Assembly (NCBI RefSeq): GCF_003259905.1 | Contig: NZ_QLMG01000003.1 | Location: 62,001 to 126,000 of the forward strand | Direction of reading: 5' to 3' | DNA: 64,000 nt | Source: Salipiger aestuarii | GTDB lineage: Bacteria > Pseudomonadota > Alphaproteobacteria > Rhodobacterales > Rhodobacteraceae | In this document: positions 27,960 to 35,943 of the stretch, in pieces | Layout: each line of letters opens with the position of its first letter | Numbering within the stretch: position 1 is the first letter of the stretch | Made by a program: the position numbers and the translations under genes | Notes under the pieces: generated by a model | Database searches by the model: none | Seen by the model: the letters and a program-made list of their open reading frames with translations, nothing else | What the model was told of the DNA's origin: nothing

Positions 27960-28811
27960 ATGCGGCTGATTTGCCCGAACTGCGGCGCGCAATACGAGGT
28001 GCCGTCCAACGTCATTCCGACGGGCGGGCGCGATGTGCAATGTTCCAGTTGCGGCCACACCTGGTTTCAGGCGCACCCCCAGGATGACGACGTGCCCCCG
28101 CGCCCGGACGACTGGGATACCGGGCCGGACCGCGACGAAGACCCCGAGCCTGACACCGCCCCGCCCGTGCCGGCCCCCGATCGCAAACCCCGCAGCCTTG
28201 ATCCTTCGGTGATCGAGGTCCTGCGCGAAGAGGCCGACCGCGAGGCGCGCCAACGCGCCGCCGAAACCGGCGCCCTGGAAACCCAGCCCGATCTGGGGCT
28301 GGCGGCGCCGCAAGACAGCGAAGCCGCCCGGCGCGCCCGTGATTCCCGCGAGCGCACGGTCGAGGAGAAAAGCGATTCCCCCGCGCCCGCGCCTCTCCCC
28401 GACCGGATCGCCGACGGGGCCGTGACCGCCGGCGCCGCTGCCGGTTCGCGTCGGGAACTGCTGCCCGATATCGAAGAGATCAATCAGACGCTGCGGGCGT
28501 CTCCCGGCCGCCGGGGCGATGCGCAGAATCGCGACATGACGACGCCCCAGGGCCGCGCGGCAACGGATGAAGACATCGTCGCCCGGCGCAGCGGGTTCAG
28601 CGCCGGGTTCCGCACCGTGATCCTGATCGCTGTTCTGGCAATCGCGCTTTACGTTATGGCGCCCACCCTTGTGGACATGGCCCCTGCCCTTGGGGCGGTG
28701 CTGAACCCTTATGTCGACGCGATCGACGCGGCGCGCCTGTGGCTTGACGGGCAGATCGTGGCGCTGTTGCAGATGCTGGACGGCTACAGTTCGGAAGCCG
28801 CTGCGCAGTAG
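27960..28811 (+). CDS. MJ0042-type zinc-ribbon membrane protein
   Basis: A 283-residue protein with an N-terminal zinc ribbon, CPNCGAQYEV and CSSCGHTWF (two CxxC pairs at about residues 5-8 and 28-31), a long acidic, Ala/Arg/Pro-rich linker (about residues 40-205), and one membrane segment near residues 217-240 (VILIAVLAIALYVMAPTLV), with a short C-terminal tail. This arrangement is common next to ftsE in Rhodobacterales. The function is unknown; a membrane-anchored protein reading cytoplasmic zinc or interacting with the divisome is possible but unproven. Confidence 0.85.
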   Translation: MRLICPNCGAQYEVPSNVIPTGGRDVQCSSCGHTWFQAHPQDDDVPPRPDDWDTGPDRDEDPEPDTAPPVPAPDRKPRSLDPSVIEVLREEADREARQRAAETGALETQPDLGLAAPQDSEAARRARDSRERTVEEKSDSPAPAPLPDRIADGAVTAGAAAGSRRELLPDIEEINQTLRASPGRRGDAQNRDMTTPQGRAATDEDIVARRSGFSAGFRTVILIAVLAIALYVMAPTLVDMAPALGAVLNPYVDAIDAARLWLDGQIVALLQMLDGYSSEAAAQ

Positions 28812-28840
28812 CGGCCCGCCCCGTCAGCCGTCATCCCCCT

Positions 28841-28879
28841 GCCCCTCCAGGGCAACTCAACCCTTGCCCCTCCAGGGCA
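28841..28879. repeat. Direct repeat at the 3' end of tauC
   Basis: The 14-mer GCCCCTCCAGGGCA occurs at 28841-28854 and 28866-28879, 25 bp apart. The second copy encodes the tauC C-terminus; the first lies just past its stop. Each copy is itself a short hairpin (GCCC/GGGC). A local duplication of the gene end is the simplest explanation. Confidence 0.7.
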
Positions 28880-30122
28880 CCAGCGCACGCTCGGCGGCGC
28901 GCATCAGCATGTCGATGCCAAACCCGATGACACCGATCAGAATGATGCCCATGATCACGATGTCGGTCAGCTGAAACTTCGACGCCACCATGATCATCAT
29001 GCCCGCGCCCTTTTCCGCCGCCACCAGTTCCGCCGCCACGACCGTGCCCCAGCATACGCCCATCGCCACGCGCGCGCCGGTAAAGATGTCGGGCAGCGAA
29101 TTGGGAATGATGACGTGTCGCATGATCTGCGCCTTGCTCGCGCCGAGCGAATAGGCGGCGTGCACCTTCGAGATGCTGACCCCCGAGACGCCCGAGCGCG
29201 CCGCGATAGCCATGATCCACAGCGCGGCCAGGAACAGCAGGATGATCTTGCCGGTTTCGCCGATGCCCGCCCAGATGATTACCAGCGGGATCAGCGCAAG
29301 CGGCGGCACCGGGCGCATGAATTCGACGATCGGGTCGAACCAGCCGCGAAACCAGTCCGACAGGCCCATCGCATAGCCCAGCGGAATTCCGGCCAGCGCA
29401 CCAAAGAAAAATCCCGCGACGACCCGGAACAGCGACCAGCCCAGATGTTCCCAAAGGGTGCTGTCGCGATAGCCGTTGCGCGCGATGTCGATCATGCGGG
29501 CGACGACCGCCTCGGGCGGCGGCAGCCAGATCGGTTCCATCTGCCAGCCCTTGGCCGGTTCGACGTTCAGCGTGCCCTTGGGCGACATACCGATGCGCCC
29601 GAAGTCGGTCAGAACCTCCTTGCCCGGCGCGATGAGCTGGCCGTTGATGGCGATCACGCGGTGCCCGGCGTCGCGCCCCAGATCGTCGTTGCGATCGACC
29701 CGCACCAGCCCCGAACGCCAGGCGGCGATCGCGTCGCTGTCGTTCCTGGCCCAGCCCGTGCCGGGATCGACCGGCGGCGGGTCGGACTGGGTTCCCGCGG
29801 CAAAGACACGGATGGTGACAGTCGCGTCATCCGGGTCGACCCCGTCGGCGGTCGCGGTATAGGTGAATTGCGCGTCGCCGGTGAAGGGGCCCGGCGCATG
29901 CAAGACCCCCGGCACCCACGCCGAGCCGGTAAAGGCGCCCCAGAGCAGAAAGATGCTGAGCACGGACACCACCGAGGCAATGCGGTTCGGTCGCACCGCG
30001 CTTTCATCGCCAAAGGTCACGGTCTTGCGGGCGGTGAAATCCCGCGTGCCGCGGTGGACCAGCAGCTTCACCAGGAAATACGCGCCGGCAAAGATCGCGA
30101 CATAGATCAGCAGAACGATCAT
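28857..30122 (-). CDS. tauC: Taurine ABC transporter permease
   Basis: Inner-membrane permease of the taurine importer. The last 250 of 421 residues are a standard TauC/SsuC permease, with the EAA-type loop AAYSLGASKAQIMRHVIIPNSLPDI. The N-terminus is unusual: a first membrane segment at residues 1-20, a second at about 50-68, then an extracytoplasmic domain of roughly 100 residues (acidic, with strand-like stretches such as TYTATADGVD). Usual TauC is about 260-280 residues. The ATG overlaps the tauB stop as ATGA. Confidence 0.88.
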   Translation of the reverse strand: MIVLLIYVAIFAGAYFLVKLLVHRGTRDFTARKTVTFGDESAVRPNRIASVVSVLSIFLLWGAFTGSAWVPGVLHAPGPFTGDAQFTYTATADGVDPDDATVTIRVFAAGTQSDPPPVDPGTGWARNDSDAIAAWRSGLVRVDRNDDLGRDAGHRVIAINGQLIAPGKEVLTDFGRIGMSPKGTLNVEPAKGWQMEPIWLPPPEAVVARMIDIARNGYRDSTLWEHLGWSLFRVVAGFFFGALAGIPLGYAMGLSDWFRGWFDPIVEFMRPVPPLALIPLVIIWAGIGETGKIILLFLAALWIMAIAARSGVSGVSISKVHAAYSLGASKAQIMRHVIIPNSLPDIFTGARVAMGVCWGTVVAAELVAAEKGAGMMIMVASKFQLTDIVIMGIILIGVIGFGIDMLMRAAERALVPWRGKG

Positions 30123-30925
30123 TGCGTCGTCTCGGTGCGGCCCATGATTTCTTCTTCCATGTCCCAGATCATGCCGAGAATCTCTTCGCGGGTGCGGGCG
30201 AAATCGGGGTGTTTCTTGACCGCCCGAAGGTCTTCGGCAACGCCAAGATCGGCAAAGGGCAGCCGGTATTCCCGGTGAATGCGCCCCGGCCGCGGCGCCA
30301 TCACCAGCAGCCGTTCGCCCAGCAACAGCGCCTCTTCGACGGAGTGGGTGATCAGGATGACGGTCTTGCCGGTTTCCTTCCACAGCTTCAGCACGAGGCT
30401 TTGCATCTTTTCGCGGGTCAGCGCATCGAGCGCGCCAAGCGGCTCATCCATCAGGATCACGTCGGGATCGTTGGCAAGACACCGGGCCAGCGCCACGCGC
30501 TGCTGCATGCCGCCCGACAATTCGTACACGGCCTTGGCCTTGAAATCGCGCAGGCCCACCACGTCAAGCAGGTGATCCACATGTTCCGCCCAGTGGCGTT
30601 CGCGCTTGCCTGCCATACGCGGGCCAAAGCTGACATTGTCACGCACATCCATCCATTCGAACAGCGCGCCTTGTTGAAACACCATGCCCCGCTCGGCGCC
30701 GGGGCCGGTGACCGCGTGGCCGTTCATTTGGATCTTCCCGGACGTAGGGGCAAGAAACCCGGCGACGATGTTCAAAAGCGTGGTCTTGCCACAGCCTGAC
30801 GGGCCGAGCACCGACAACAGCTCGCCCGCCGCAAGATCGAGGCTGACGTCCTTCAGCGCCTGCACCGAGCTGCCGTTGGGCAAATCGAAACGCATGGAGA
30901 TGCGGTCGATGGAAAGTCCGCTCAT
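30119..30925 (-). CDS. tauB: Taurine ABC transporter ATP-binding protein
   Basis: ATPase subunit of the taurine importer. The 268-residue protein starts MSGLSIDRISMRFDLPNG and has Walker A GPSGCGKTT, the signature LSGGMQQRVALARCL and Walker [14 protein letters not shown], typical of nitrate/sulfonate/taurine-type ABC ATPases. It lies between tauA and tauC. A 115-nt intergenic region with hairpins separates it from tauA. Confidence 0.92.
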   Translation of the reverse strand: MSGLSIDRISMRFDLPNGSSVQALKDVSLDLAAGELLSVLGPSGCGKTTLLNIVAGFLAPTSGKIQMNGHAVTGPGAERGMVFQQGALFEWMDVRDNVSFGPRMAGKRERHWAEHVDHLLDVVGLRDFKAKAVYELSGGMQQRVALARCLANDPDVILMDEPLGALDALTREKMQSLVLKLWKETGKTVILITHSVEEALLLGERLLVMAPRPGRIHREYRLPFADLGVAEDLRAVKKHPDFARTREEILGMIWDMEEEIMGRTETTQ

Positions 30926-30950
30926 CGGTGTTCTTTCGATAAGGAAACAG

Positions 30951-31034
30951 GCGCCAAGGAATTTTCTGCGACCATTCTGGAAAATTCTCCGGTGAAGAAT
31001 TTTGGCGCGGGGCGGCACCGGATGGCGCCGCCCC
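30951..31034 (-). repeat. Nested inverted repeats between tauA and tauB
   Basis: Two structures sit downstream of tauA. A GC-rich hairpin, GGGGCGGC with GCCGCCCC (31009-31034), comes first after the stop. An AT-centred palindrome follows, bounded by GCGCCAA (30951-30957) and TTGGCGC (31002-31008), with the inner pair GAATTTTC/GAAAATTC. Such hairpins often stabilise or partly terminate the binding-protein message so that tauA exceeds tauBC. The AATTTTGGCGC end is shared with the palindrome at 4704. Confidence 0.55.
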
Positions 31035-31040
31035 GCAGCG

Positions 31041-32030
31041 TTACATGCCCAAGGCGGTGTCGAGCGGGCCGGTGTTCACCGTGCCCTCATAGCTGCCAAG
31101 GGCGGCGTCGATCGAGCCTGCCTCGACAAAGACGTCCGCGACGCCCTTCATGAATTCCTGCGCCCCGCCCCCCAGCCATTTTTCTGTCAACTGCGCATCT
31201 ACGGGCGGGAAAACGAACGTGGCGAGGGTTTCGGCGGTGGCGTCTTCGTCCATGCCCGCATCCCTCGCGATGACGGGCAGCATCCTGGCCCGGTTCGATT
31301 CATCCGCCCACATGGCGTTCGCCCTGGCGGTCACCGACAGGAATTGCGCCACCGTGTCGGAATTTTCGGCGATCCAGCCAGCGGGGCCCGACGTCAGGTC
31401 GAAGACGAGGATGCCGAGTTCTTCCTTTTCTGCGCCGGACAGCAGCACGTTGCCGTGTTCCTTCATGCGACGCAGGCTGCCACCCCAACCGCAGGCCATG
31501 TCGACCGAGCCCTGCGCCAGCGCCGCCGCGCCGTCGGGCGGGGCCATGTCGACGATTTCCATGCCCGAAATATCCACGCCGAAATGGGACATCTGCTTGA
31601 GAAACCCGTAATGCGCCGCAGTGCCCAGCGGAACGGCGACCTTTTTGCCAGCCAGCTCTTCGGCAGAGGTCTTGTCGATCTCAAGCGCCTCGGCCACCAC
31701 GCAATTGTCGTTATCGGCATAGCTGACCGCAACGTCGATCGCCTGAAGATCCTGCCCCGCGCTGACGGCAACCACGAAAGGCGGCACGCCCTGGCTGACC
31801 GACAGATGCACATCGCCCGACGCCATCGCCGCGCTCATTGCGGTGCCGGTGTCGAAGCTGACCCAGTTGATCCCGGTGCCAAGCGCCTCTTCGTACATGC
31901 CCGTGGCCTTGGCATACTCAAAGGGCATCGGCCATTCCAGAAAATAGCCCACGGTGATGTCGGCACCGGCGCTGCCCGCAATCAGGGCGGATGCTGCGGC
32001 ACCTGCTGCAAGGCTTTTGAAGGTGGTCAT
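31041..32030 (-). CDS. tauA: Taurine-binding periplasmic protein
   Basis: Substrate-binding component of the taurine importer. The 329-residue protein starts MTTFKSLAAG, with a Sec signal peptide cleaved around residue 23 (AGSAGA then DITVGYF). The mature protein has TauA/SsuA-like features: ITVGYFLEWPMPFEYAK, a substrate loop SQGVPPFVVAV, and VAVPLGTAAHYGFL. Divergent tpa encodes the first step of taurine breakdown, which supports taurine rather than another sulfonate as substrate. Confidence 0.9.
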   Translation of the reverse strand: MTTFKSLAAGAAASALIAGSAGADITVGYFLEWPMPFEYAKATGMYEEALGTGINWVSFDTGTAMSAAMASGDVHLSVSQGVPPFVVAVSAGQDLQAIDVAVSYADNDNCVVAEALEIDKTSAEELAGKKVAVPLGTAAHYGFLKQMSHFGVDISGMEIVDMAPPDGAAALAQGSVDMACGWGGSLRRMKEHGNVLLSGAEKEELGILVFDLTSGPAGWIAENSDTVAQFLSVTARANAMWADESNRARMLPVIARDAGMDEDATAETLATFVFPPVDAQLTEKWLGGGAQEFMKGVADVFVEAGSIDAALGSYEGTVNTGPLDTALGM

Positions 32031-32354
32031 GGTGGTTCTCCCCGAAGTCGGCCCCGCTCGTGTCGGCGCCGTCCTGCATGATATGGGCGGCACATGCGCC
32101 GCGTGCCCCCGCTGTGATCGGACCGGAAATCGACTGACGGATCAATACAAGCCTGTCTCATTTGCCCGTTTTTTCGCCCGACCGCGCGAAACTGGCGCAT
32201 TTCCGGTGCAGCATGACCCGGCGTGTCATCCGCGACAACCATCGCGGCGCCGGTATCCGGGCGGGTGGTGTTGCCTCTGGCGCTCAAAGCTGTGCTAACA
32301 TTCCCCCGAGCCGGCAGACCGCGCCGGTGCGACCAGATTCCCGGAGACAGCACG

Positions 32355-33755
32355 ATGGACGGCACCCTTACCCAGAACGACCTGAGCCACGTTGTCGAGG
32401 CCGACAAGGCCCATGTGTGGCATCACCTGTTACAGCACAAGGCGCTGGAAACCAGCGATCCGCGCATCATCGTCGAGGGCAAGGGTATGCGGGTCTGGGA
32501 CCAGCACGGGCGCGAATTCATCGACGCGGTGTCCGGCGCGGTCTGGACCGTCAACGTGGGCTACGGGCGTCGGTCGATCGTCGATGCCATGTCCGAGCAA
32601 CTGATGAAACTGAACTATTTCGCAGGCTCCGCGGGATCAGTGCCGGGGGCGCTGTTCGCTGAAAAGCTGATCGACAAGATGCCGGGGATGAGCCGCGTCT
32701 ACTATACCAACTCCGGCTCCGAGGCGAACGAGAAGGCGTTCAAGATGGTCCGTCAGATCGCCCACAAGCGGTATGGCGGCAGGAAACACAAGATCCTGTT
32801 CCGCGAGCGCGACTACCACGGCGGCACCATCGGCGCGATGTCGGCGGGCGGGCAGCTGGAACGCAACCTGCAATACGGCCCCTTTGCGCCGGGGTTCGTC
32901 ATGGTGCCCCATTGCCTGGAATACCGCGCCGCCGATCAGGGCTGGGGCGACCTTTCGGGCGAGGCGTATGGCGAACGCGCCGCCAATGCCATCGAAGAGG
33001 TGATCCTGCGCGAAGGTCCCGACACCGTGGGCGCGCTGTGTCTGGAACCGGTGACCGCGGGCGGCGGCGTCATCGTGCCCCCCGTGGGCTACTGGCAGCG
33101 CGTGCAGGAAATCTGCCGCAGGTACGACATCCTGCTGCATATCGACGAGGTGGTCTGCGGTGTCGGTCGCACCGGCACGCATTGGTTCGGCTACCAGCAT
33201 TACGGCATCGAACCCGATTTCGTGACCATGGCCAAGGGCGTCGCATCCGGTTACGCCGCCATCGCATGCTGCGTGACCAACGAACGGGTGTTCGACCTGT
33301 TCAAGGACGACCCAAGCGATCCGCTGAACCACTTCCGTGACATTTCGACCTTTGGGGGCTGCACCGCCGGGCCCGCCGCCGCGCTGGAAAACATGCGCAT
33401 CATCGAGGATGAGAACCTGCTGGAAAACTGCACCGCCATGGGGGATTACATGTACGAAAGCCTCGGTGCGCTGGCGGACAAGCATGCCGTGGTGGGCGAT
33501 GTGCGCGGCAAGGGACTGTTCCTCGGGGTCGAACTGGTCGCGGATCGCGACACCAAAACGCCGGTCAGCGAGGCGCAGGTCGGCGCCACCGTGGCGGGCT
33601 GTGCCGCCGAGGGCGTCATCATCGGCGCCTCGAACCGGTCCTGCCCCGGCCTGAACAACGTGCTGTGCCTTGCGCCCGCGCTGATTTCGACCAGGGACGA
33701 CATCGACCAGATCGTCGATGCGGTGGACAAGAGCCTTGGCAAGGTCTTTGGATGA
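32355..33755 (+). CDS. tpa: Taurine:pyruvate aminotransferase
   Basis: A PLP-dependent class III aminotransferase converting taurine plus pyruvate to sulfoacetaldehyde plus alanine. The 466-residue protein begins MDGTLTQNDLSHVVEADKAH and shows NSGSEANEKAFKM (phosphate contact), DYHGGTIGAMSAGG, the aspartate DEVVCGVGRTG and the Schiff-base Lys in TMAKGVASGY. Divergent tauABC, 324 nt away, supports the substrate. Downstream enzymes of sulfoacetaldehyde breakdown (xsc, pta) and a TauR regulator are not in the window. Confidence 0.9.
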   Translation: MDGTLTQNDLSHVVEADKAHVWHHLLQHKALETSDPRIIVEGKGMRVWDQHGREFIDAVSGAVWTVNVGYGRRSIVDAMSEQLMKLNYFAGSAGSVPGALFAEKLIDKMPGMSRVYYTNSGSEANEKAFKMVRQIAHKRYGGRKHKILFRERDYHGGTIGAMSAGGQLERNLQYGPFAPGFVMVPHCLEYRAADQGWGDLSGEAYGERAANAIEEVILREGPDTVGALCLEPVTAGGGVIVPPVGYWQRVQEICRRYDILLHIDEVVCGVGRTGTHWFGYQHYGIEPDFVTMAKGVASGYAAIACCVTNERVFDLFKDDPSDPLNHFRDISTFGGCTAGPAAALENMRIIEDENLLENCTAMGDYMYESLGALADKHAVVGDVRGKGLFLGVELVADRDTKTPVSEAQVGATVAGCAAEGVIIGASNRSCPGLNNVLCLAPALISTRDDIDQIVDAVDKSLGKVFG

Positions 33756-34444
33756 CCCGGACCAACGATGCCGGCCAGCCTGTCGGATCGCCCGTCACGG
33801 GTCGCTTTCCCTGCGCGCGGCCCGCGCGTGCGCCTCTGGCCGGACCGCGCGTGCGTCTGGAACCGCTGCGCACCGATCACACCGAGGGGCTGTTTGCCGC
33901 CTTTGCCGAGGATAGCGAAGGGCGCGGCTGGACCTACCTGCCGCGCGGCCCCTTTGCCGATCTCGCCGATGCACACAGCTGGGCAGCGGATGCGATCGCC
34001 AGTGAAGACCCGCTGTATTTCGCCATCTGCGCCCCCGACGGCACGCCGCTGGGCTTTTGTTCCTATCTTCGGATCGACCCTGCGAATGGCGTGATCGAGG
34101 TCGGTTTCATTCATATGTCGCCGCGCCTGCAACGCACCGCCGCCGCGACCGAAGCGATGTTCCTGATGATGGCGCGCGCCTTCGACGCGCTGGGCTATCG
34201 ACGCTATGAATGGAAATGCGACGCGCTGAACATGCCGTCGCGCGGCGCGGCGCAACGGCTTGGCTTCAGCTATGAAGGTACCTTTCGCCAGGCCACCATT
34301 GTCAAGGGGCGCAACCGCGACACCGCCTGGTTTTCGGTGATCGACAGCGAATGGCCGGAATTGAAGGCACGGTTCGAACATTGGCTCGATCCGGATAATT
34401 TCGACGCGGACGGCGGCCAGATCGCCGCGCTTGGCAAGCTCTAG
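33752..34444 (+). CDS. GNAT family N-acetyltransferase (RimJ/RimL type)
   Basis: A 230-residue acetyltransferase whose ATG overlaps the tpa stop (ATGA). After an N-terminal stretch of about 40 residues, the GNAT core shows VRLEPLRTDHTEGLF, the central strand VIEVGFIHMSPRLQRTAAATEAM (motif A region) and a C-terminal YRRYEWKCDALNMPSRGAAQ with RLGFSYEGTFRQ, typical of RimJ/RimL-like N-acetyltransferases. The substrate is unknown. The stop codon lies inside a CTAG that also supplies the stop of ohrR on the other strand. Confidence 0.85.
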   Translation: MTRTNDAGQPVGSPVTGRFPCARPARAPLAGPRVRLEPLRTDHTEGLFAAFAEDSEGRGWTYLPRGPFADLADAHSWAADAIASEDPLYFAICAPDGTPLGFCSYLRIDPANGVIEVGFIHMSPRLQRTAAATEAMFLMMARAFDALGYRRYEWKCDALNMPSRGAAQRLGFSYEGTFRQATIVKGRNRDTAWFSVIDSEWPELKARFEHWLDPDNFDADGGQIAALGKL

Positions 34445-34872
34445 GATCCGCGCGCCCTGAGCCGGTCGCGCACGCCAAGGATGTCACCGCGCAGGCGGAC
34501 AAGATCGTCCATCGGCAGGCCCATGCGGTCCGCCATCCGCTGCGGAATCCACGCGGCGGTGTCCTGCATCGCCTGCCCGGCATCGGTCAGTCGCACCAGC
34601 ACGCGGCGTTCATCCTGCGGATCGCGGGCGCGATCCAGCAAGCCCTGCGCCTGCATGCGCTTCAGCAACGGGGTCAGAGTGTTGGACGACAGCCCCAGCT
34701 CTTTCCCCAGCGCGCCGACGCTGCGCCCGTCCTGCCCCCACAGCGACATCATCACCAGATATTGCGGATAGGTCAGCCCAAGCGGCGCAAGCAGGTCTGC
34801 GTAGGCCTGCTGTACCGCGTGTTGGGCGGAATAGAGCGCGAAACACAGCATATCGGGGGGTGTTACTGTCAT
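34441..34872 (-). CDS. ohrR: OhrR-type MarR family regulator
   Basis: Peroxide-sensing MarR-family repressor of ohr. The 143-residue protein starts MTVTPPDMLCFALYSAQHAV, where the N-terminal Cys corresponds to the conserved sensing Cys of OhrR. The winged-helix core has LTYPQYLVMMSLWGQDG, LGKELGLSSNTLTPLLKRM (recognition helix) and DPQDERRVLVRLTDAG (wing). It is divergent from ohr over a 107-nt region with two 12-bp palindromes. A GTG two codons upstream is an alternative start. Confidence 0.88.
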   Translation of the reverse strand: MTVTPPDMLCFALYSAQHAVQQAYADLLAPLGLTYPQYLVMMSLWGQDGRSVGALGKELGLSSNTLTPLLKRMQAQGLLDRARDPQDERRVLVRLTDAGQAMQDTAAWIPQRMADRMGLPMDDLVRLRGDILGVRDRLRARGS

Positions 34873-34885
34873 CCCCACAAGGTAG

Positions 34886-34897
34886 ATCGTGCGCGAT
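34886..34897. promoter_or_regulatory. Candidate OhrR operator, ohrR-proximal
   Basis: ATCGTGCGCGAT, a 12-bp palindrome with one mismatch to its twin at 34942, lies 14 nt upstream of the ohrR start. It is placed to overlap ohrR transcription initiation and could mediate autorepression. Confidence 0.55.
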
Positions 34898-34912
34898 TGT
34901 CTCGCAAGTGGC

Positions 34913-34953
34913 TTGACTTTGGCACCCGTGGCGCCATTTCAATCGTGCACGAT
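34913..34953 (+). promoter_or_regulatory. ohr promoter with candidate OhrR operator
   Basis: A TTGACT -35-like hexamer at 34913-34918 is followed, at 19-nt spacing, by a weak AT-rich -10 (TTCAAT, 34938-34943). It is overlapped by the perfect palindrome ATCGTGCACGAT (34942-34953). The palindrome begins 38 nt upstream of the ohr start. Binding there would block transcription of ohr. Confidence 0.55.
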
Positions 34954-34979
34954 ATAATCGCTCATGAAAGGAAAGTCTC

Positions 34980-35420
34980 ATGGCAATCGATATGGCAATC
35001 GACACGAAATACCAGACTGAAGGCTACGCCACCGGCGGCGGGCGCAACGGGATCGCCGGCCTTGCCAGCGGCCAACTGACAGTGACCATGGCCAGCCCGC
35101 CCGCACTTGGCGGTGACGGCAAGGGTCACAACCCCGAAGAACTGTTCGCGATGGGCTATGCTGCCTGCTTCCTCAGCGCCATGCACGCCGTTGCCAGGAT
35201 GGAAAAGCTGGGCGATGTCCCGGAGGACGCAAAGGTGACCGCAACGGTCGGCATCGGCCCACGCGGCGATGGCGGCTTTGGCATCGCCGTGAAACTGGCC
35301 GTCAGCCTGCCAGGACTGGACCGCGCCGTGGCGCAGAAGATTGTCGAGCGCGGGCATTTCGTCTGCCCCTATTCGGACGCGACCAAAGGCAACATCGACG
35401 TCGATCTGTCGCTGGTCTGA
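34980..35420 (+). CDS. ohr: Organic hydroperoxide resistance protein Ohr
   Basis: Thiol peroxidase of the OsmC/Ohr family that reduces organic and lipid hydroperoxides. The 146-residue protein has the two reactive Cys residues in GYAACFLSAM and HFVCPYSDATK, the NPEELFAMGY signature, and the usual Arg-containing loop. It opens with a repeated MAIDMAID, so a second in-frame ATG lies 12 nt downstream; the first has the better ribosome site (GAAAGGAAAG). Regulated by the divergent OhrR-type gene, to judge from the shared palindromes. Confidence 0.95.
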   Translation: MAIDMAIDTKYQTEGYATGGGRNGIAGLASGQLTVTMASPPALGGDGKGHNPEELFAMGYAACFLSAMHAVARMEKLGDVPEDAKVTATVGIGPRGDGGFGIAVKLAVSLPGLDRAVAQKIVERGHFVCPYSDATKGNIDVDLSLV

Positions 35421-35436
35421 CCGCCCCCGGAAACGC

Positions 35437-35466
35437 AAAAAGGACCACCCCGGAGGTGGTCCTTTT
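35437..35466. terminator. Bidirectional terminator between ohr and hup
   Basis: AAAAGGACCACC pairs exactly with GGTGGTCCTTTT around a 5-nt loop. A and T runs on opposite sides make it usable by both convergent genes. Confidence 0.9.
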
Positions 35467-35512
35467 CATGTCATGTCAGTGTCAGAGGGACCCGCCGGAA
35501 CTTAATCGGGGA

Positions 35513-35800
35513 TCAACCGTTGACGCTGTCTTTCAGGGCCTTGGCGATGGTCACCTTGACCTGCTTGTCGGCTTCTTTCTTGAACTGCTCGCCGGTGGCG
35601 GGGTTGCGCACCATGCGCTCGGGGCGCTCGCGGCAGTAGATCTTGCCGACGCCCGGCAGGGTCACCGCGCCGCCGTCGGCCACCGCCTTGGTGATGATGC
35701 CGGTGATCGCGTCAAGCGCCGCGGTCGCGGTCTTCTTGTCCGCGTCCATCTCGGTGGCCAGGGCGGCCACAAGCTCGGTCTTGGTCATCGGTTTCGCCAT
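35513..35800 (-). CDS. hup: HU family DNA-binding protein
   Basis: A 95-residue histone-like protein that bends and compacts DNA. Typical HU features: MTKTELVAALATEMDADKK dimer helix, GAVTLPGVGKIYCRERPERM (beta arm base with the usual phenylalanine replaced), RNPATGEQFKKEADKQVKV (DNA-contacting arm) and LKDSVNG end. AAGGAG lies 8 nt before the ATG; a second ATG five bases earlier is in another frame. Monocistronic, with the terminator shared with ohr. Confidence 0.93.
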   Translation of the reverse strand: MAKPMTKTELVAALATEMDADKKTATAALDAITGIITKAVADGGAVTLPGVGKIYCRERPERMVRNPATGEQFKKEADKQVKVTIAKALKDSVNG

Positions 35801-35943
35801 TTCATGGTCTCCTTGGACTGCCCGTTTTATTGGGGCTCTTGTTGTATGTAGATCATCATGTCGTGTTCAAACACAATGGAATGGGTCGGTTTGCAAGGGA
35901 AAAACGTATGTTTTTCGCCGCTGCGCCGCGGTTGTGGCCCCAG

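Noticed and set aside
32031-32354. TauR-type CTGGAC repeats between tauA and tpa
   Set aside because: Looked for because of the gene context; no such repeat is present.
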